Positions 59,434-64,000 of a stretch of 64,000 bases of DNA are shown here, piece after piece. The position numbers and the translations under genes were made by a program. Position 1 is the stretch's first letter. Every line of letters starts with the position of its first letter. Under the pieces are notes generated by a model. That model was not told the origin of the DNA. It ran no database searches and saw nothing but the letters and a program-made list of their open reading frames with translations. Source of the stretch: Sympetrum striolatum (taxonomy: Eukaryota; Arthropoda; Insecta; Odonata; Libellulidae); contig OX388350.1 of NCBI GenBank assembly GCA_947579665.1, positions 42,937,393 through 43,001,392 on the forward strand. Reading direction: 5' to 3'.

Positions 59434-59575
59434 AAGGAAAAACGGACTTAAAAAAAGTCTGACGAAGATAAGGATAGAGTAAGATCCTGGGTTCGTTTCC
59501 CGGCCTCGTCAGACCTTTTTCAAGTCGGTTTTTCCTTGGGAATTTTCCTGGGTGCACGCCTTTATGTGCAAAGTT
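59434..59575 (+). mobile_element. SINE fragment folded into an inverted repeat
   Basis: 59434-59464 and 59507-59537 are inverted copies matching at 28 of 31 positions. In the 42-base loop lies a near-consensus pol III B box (GGTTCGTTTCC, 59490-59500). The right flank, gggaattttcctgggtg, resembles the SINE body after the B box at 44094. It looks as if a second, inverted SINE piece joined the first, giving a hairpin with a tRNA-like element in its loop. Confidence 0.7.
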
Positions 59576-61047
59576 ACCTCAAACCTTTTCCTTTACCTCA
59601 ATTATTTTCTTTTGAATGGTCTATGTATTCATACTTATCTTTTATGTTTGTAGAAATACAGTTGCAATAATCCCTTGTATCTGCTAAATAAAAACAAAAA
59701 TAAATTACCATAATTTCATTTTAGAATAATTATTTCAACGCGTTTCCTGAAATGCCTGTTTGCCCATTGCTTTCAATTTCATTATCATTTTAACCGTGCT
59801 TTTCCTGGAACTCAGCGTCGTAAAAGCTAATGCTTTAAGGGGTGAATCGAATTCAGGCGAGAAACGGTGTTTACATAGGTGCATTTGGACGTTTCCATAG
59901 ATTTTTCGCGAGGAAGGGATTACTATTTTTCAGACCGTTCCCTCGAATTCCAATTGTTTGGCGCCTCCAAATTGAATCTTCGATTACGATTCCGCCTTTC
60001 TTCCATCAACTCCTTCCCTCAAACCTCTTTAGGCGGAAAGCCATTTCCACCTTTCTAATCCGCCTCCTTCCACGTGTGTACAGAACCCATTTCCCAATTT
60101 TAAGCCTTTTAAAGCTAACGTCCCTTTAATCTCCAGTTTCTTATTTCCTTCTGTTTATCGCTCGCTCAAATTACACTCGTCGTTGTAGTTTCCAGTTGTC
60201 ATATTTTTAAGGAGTGCTCATGCATTTCAGCTGTCAACTTCAAAGAAATTACTTCACGTGATATGCTAGTGTAATTCTGTTGCTGAGATTCCAACGGAGC
60301 TCTACGTCGTGTGAAATGCATCAAATATACGTAAATGAGACCCTGCAAGTAGTTGGGTAACTCACATTCCTTTTTATTTTTAATGTTCGTGAATTTTTAG
60401 AGAGAAAAAGGTACTAAGATGCTCTCGAACGGCACGTTTTCGCTGCATGTCGAAATATTTCCTAACTTCACTCTGAGTAGTGAGTTCAATTTTAATAATT
60501 TTCTGATATAATGCTAATTTTTACAGTTTTTTTACCGTTTATCATTATTGCCTTAAGTGGACTATTGCAGTAATTAAATGATCTATCACTGCCGTGAGAT
60601 TTTACTTGTTAGCTTCCTCAACACATCGTAGTTTTATTATACTATTTCTGCGAGCTAAGTTGTTACCACTATAAGTTGGCCATAATGCGGTACGGTTTAT
60701 CCGAAAGTGTAAACTACTTATTTATATTACCGTAAATCTAACTTACTTGTAGCTTTACTTCTAAGCAAAATTTGAACTCATGTGGTGCATTATTTTTATA
60801 CGTTTGTTTAAGTTATTTTATCCAGTTTTTGTAAGCTTATCACTATTTTTTGAATTATTACCTAGTAAATCATGCTTGTACTAGTTCATTATAAGGTCGT
60901 TGCTTTATTTATAAATTAGGTTATGAAATATTTCTTGTAACTTCTGTAACATCTCTTTCTTTTTGAACTCCTCTCGAGTATTTTGACGTCTTTAATTGGC
61001 CTATAATTGAAATAGATAATTTTGTTTTTTTTTTCCGAGATGTCAAT
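59576..61047. other. Noncoding stretch
   Basis: 59840-60130 is GC-richer and carries a 95-codon frame without a domain. The rest is AT-rich with no recognisable feature. Confidence 0.45.
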
Positions 61048-61076
61048 GAATCTTTTCCTTTCATTTTCAGGTAAGA
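61048..61076 (+). promoter_or_regulatory. Candidate recursive splice (ratchet) site 2
   Basis: A tract of 16 pyrimidines in 17 bases precedes CAG at 61068-61070, and GTAAGA begins at 61071. A T-rich run (61021-61034) lies further upstream. As at 16797, a 3' splice site is fused to a 5' splice site with nothing between. The two sites share strand and are 44.3 kb apart. Confidence 0.65.
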
Positions 61077-61154
61077 TGCATACCTTTTCGGTTGGTCGGC
61101 TTTAGATGACTTCCATCCTTCCTTAACGGTTCACAAGATGACTCGCAAAAGGAG
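61071..61154 (+). other. Candidate recursive-splice exon, 84 nt
   Basis: Runs from the ratchet donor to a second donor, GTAAGA at 61155-61160 (context aaggag/gtaaga). All three plus frames meet stop codons, so it would not be a normal coding exon. Its architecture mirrors the 71-nt segment at 16798-16868. Confidence 0.45.
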
Positions 61155-61160
61155 GTAAGA

Positions 61161-64000
61161 ATTACGTCACTTTGATCAATCACGCCAGAATAATTACGAT
61201 GACTGCAAATAAAATTACTTTTTCCTTTCTTTTCTGTAGAAATTAGCTCCTTTTACGGGCTGGTATTTTACTCTTCTTTGGATTTTATTGGCTTTTTCTG
61301 TTAATTAATCTAACTAACATAATATTCATGTTATTCTTTCTTGGAGTAATAACGCTAGTGGTCTCGTCCATTCATTACTGCAATATTTCTAATTCCTGCA
61401 TATATCTTTCGCTTTGTGTACGCGTCTTCTCATACTTTTCTTCTTCGTTAATTTACGTACTTAATTTCTCATCAGCATCTCTGTCACAACCTTCAGTCTG
61501 CCTTTTTCTCATTTTTCCATTCAAGACCATTTGCGCTATCATTATAAATCACATTTACATTTCCATCAGTCCAAACTCAAATGAAATACTCCGTATGAAC
61601 TGGCCATGAATCTCAATTCATGTTATCCTAACTGACTGTCTCTCACGTTGTACTCTCCCTGAATTTTTATTGTTGATTTAATCTTTCACAACTATATTTG
61701 GTTTACTTTATCACTCTCCCAACCCCCTCAAATCTTCACACTGTCCCTAAGATGGGTACAGTCACTCTTCTAAGAACGGCAATTAACTCCTGTTTCTATA
61801 GTTTCTCATTTTACATCGGACTACGTTAAACCATCTCTTCTACTTGCAAGCTTTTGCCATGTTACCCTTCCATCTAATTGTTCATACTAGGGAAAGATTC
61901 TGCCCGCTTATAAAAATTTTATTATTTTCAAACTCTTTCCATTTTGACGGTTTTTGTCGGTCGATTCGTTCATAGAACACAACTACCTTTTTATTGGATA
62001 TAGAGGAGTTTTTAATTTCATAAAGTCAAACAGCATATAAATTTTTCGGTGGATTTAAAATTCTATATTTTTTTTAATTCTAGCCGTTGACAAAGAATGT
62101 ATAGTAATTCGAAATTTTTAATGACCTTCGATGTTTTAAAGCCTGTCTTTGAAAATATAGCTCCAAGTCTAGAAATACATTCCTTTTATTAAGAATCAAA
62201 CCTGAATCCTCATCGCTAATTATAAATCGAATCTCAAAGCTTCGTTGGTTTTCTATTATAATCTAATACTTTTTATAGCAGGATCCATCCATGTGATATC
62301 TTCAAAGTTTTCGTATAACTACTCCCTTCCATTTCTGATTAGCTTATATGAACATTCTGGTAATTCTAATTAAGATATTCAGTTTACTTCTAACTTTGTG
62401 CAAGGTCTCAGTGAATGGCTAACTCCTTTTACGCCAGCTTCCCGCCTTCCTATTCGCTCCATCCAGCGTATTCATTTTCACATTCTAATCCACCAATGAA
62501 ATCCTGCTAATAATATTTATCCTCGTGACTCTGCTTCAAAATTAGCTTCAGACTATGTGTACCTTTCAGCGGTTTCTATGCCCACTCTGGCGCTGCTTGC
62601 CATCTGTAAATGAATTCTCATTATACGGAAACCGCCTGCTGCATTCTGCATAGGACCCGAACTAGAATTTTGTTTGCTTGTCTCTTAACCTCAAAGGATG
62701 CTTTAGCTTTCTCTTCATCCTACTGGAGGACCTCTAGGTTTAGATGCTGTTTGAATATTGCTTATTCTTTCTTTCCAACGTCATTTCCTCATAATTTTTG
62801 TATGTAGGAAGTGTTTACTTCTTCACGTCTTTACATCCTTTTCTTCAGCAAAGCGTTAACGATGTTTGTTGCAAATGAATTATTTGCTACCAACGCTTCC
62901 CAGGTTTCTGTCTTTTTGTCTCAATATCATGGATAAATGACACACGTGTGTATGATATTCATAGTGTTCATTTGTATATACGTACAAGTAAGCTTAGCAT
63001 GTACCCAGTGTTGACTGGGAATGTCCCGTTTTGAAGTTATGGTTCAGGTTAATTTTGCATCCGTTCCCGCCCGTATGAACAAATCCAAGTTAGAATATAA
63101 AGGAAAATACAGATGTTTAAATTGGAGGAACTTAAACGATTATGAAATTAGCTCAGGCGCTGTAATGAGGAAATTCATTGTCTTTTATGGAAAAGAGAAG
63201 TTTTTCCGTGTACGAGTCCTAATTATAATGAGACTTAATTTGTATGTTAACAAAACGAAAGACAAAGTACATTTTTTCATAATATTAATGTATTCTCGTG
63301 GCTTTCCAGAAACGCATTTACAGCCTTATTTATAAATTTGTAAAATATTTTCACAACCATTCTAAAATTAAATATTTTTATCATTCGATTTTATTTTTTC
63401 GAAATTACGATTAGAGTGTATTTCTTTTGTTCTTTAATGGATTTAAAAACTCATTGTCGCTTGAAATACGATTTAAGTTAATTTTATGTTCTTTATATCG
63501 TAAATTGTCTTTCCAAGAACTATCAGAATATCAGCGCTAATATGATTATTTTAAATTCATTTTTAATAGGCCATATCCCATGTATAAGCAAGCTGAGACC
63601 TACGGATTACGCTCGTCCGTTGAAACTGGACTGGTATTGATTATAAAATAATAAGTGCATAAATAAATATGCGTGATATTACTGAAATTAGTGTTTTAAA
63701 TAAATAAAAACCTACTTTTTGCACAAGAATAAAAATAGATTTTTCTGCATGAAAATATCAGACCCCCTGAAAACAAATCCTTAGGAGTCTAAAGAATCAG
63801 AAATTAATACAAGACCGGATCTTGCTTTCGGAGAAACTTCGTTTTTTAACAAGAAGCCATGGTATTAATTAACCTTCATAAGTTCAGTCATATATTATTC
63901 TATTCTTATATAGTTGATAAAATGGTATGTATTATTAATATTTGATAGGCGAAACTAGAAGTTCATAAGTTCCCCGCTGTATTAAGATTCATCAGTTCCC
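61161..64000. other. Long noncoding stretch to the window end
   Basis: 61360-62500 is C/T-biased on the plus strand. Near 63580-63640 a gctgagacctacgga block pairs partly with cgtccgttgaaac, but the core boxes do not fit a hammerhead. Frames of 65-104 codons have no domain. No gene. Confidence 0.45.

Noticed and set aside
63580..63640. Another hammerhead motif (ctgaga ... gaaac)
   Set aside because: The first core box does not fit CUGANGA, and the boxes are not directly joined to the stem.
1..64000. CRISPR arrays, rRNA genes, operons or conserved microRNAs
   Set aside because: No regularly spaced direct repeats, rRNA-like sequence or gene clusters were seen, and none of the well-known insect microRNA seeds that I checked by eye was found.

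Overview
This window reads as AT-rich noncoding DNA from an arthropod nuclear genome, most likely an insect. I found no reading frame that I can defend as a host protein-coding gene. The longest frames (about 60 to 137 codons) lack recognisable domains and fall in GC-richer islands or simple repeats, where open frames arise by chance. The arthropod assignment rests on repeat content: decayed non-LTR retrotransposon (LINE) 3' ends with the usual reverse-transcriptase C-terminal signature, tRNA-derived SINE heads, many short inverted-repeat elements, and a hammerhead-like palindromic repeat of the kind known from Penelope-like elements. Species cannot be named from this sequence.

The strongest functional signals are two plus-strand sites where a long polypyrimidine tract and a 3' splice site (CAG) abut a 5' splice site (GTAAG) with no exon between them, at 16797/16798 and 61070/61071. 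This is the form of a recursive-splicing (ratchet) site. Each is followed 71 or 84 bases later by another strong 5' splice site, so each also fits a recursive-splice exon. I found no comparable site on the minus strand. The simplest reading is that most or all of the window lies inside one very long intron of a plus-strand gene, removed stepwise. This is an inference and needs RNA data.

Layout: 0.7-5.2 kb is a mosaic of one repeat family, with modules in direct and inverted order. 6.0-6.7 kb holds a minus-strand LINE tail. 7.4-8.3 kb is a dispersed repeat interrupted by a LINE 3' end, and its uninterrupted relative lies at 24.8-25.6 kb. 12.2-13.7 kb has a nested palindrome and a hammerhead-like motif. 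16.8 kb is the first ratchet site. SINE heads or B-box remnants lie near 19.2, 23.7, 29.6, 33.1, 41.7, 44.1 and 59.5 kb. Inverted-repeat elements lie at 27.0, 35.3, 42.9, 44.6, 45.9, 49.1 and 54.6 kb. Two-copy tandem duplications with 63-205 bp units occur at 3.3, 25.0, 26.0, 32.5, 49.6 and 55.8 kb. LINE 3' ends occur at 34.4 and 48.0 kb. 61.07 kb is the second ratchet site. The remaining DNA is unique-looking AT-rich sequence with scattered pyrimidine-rich, GC-richer islands.
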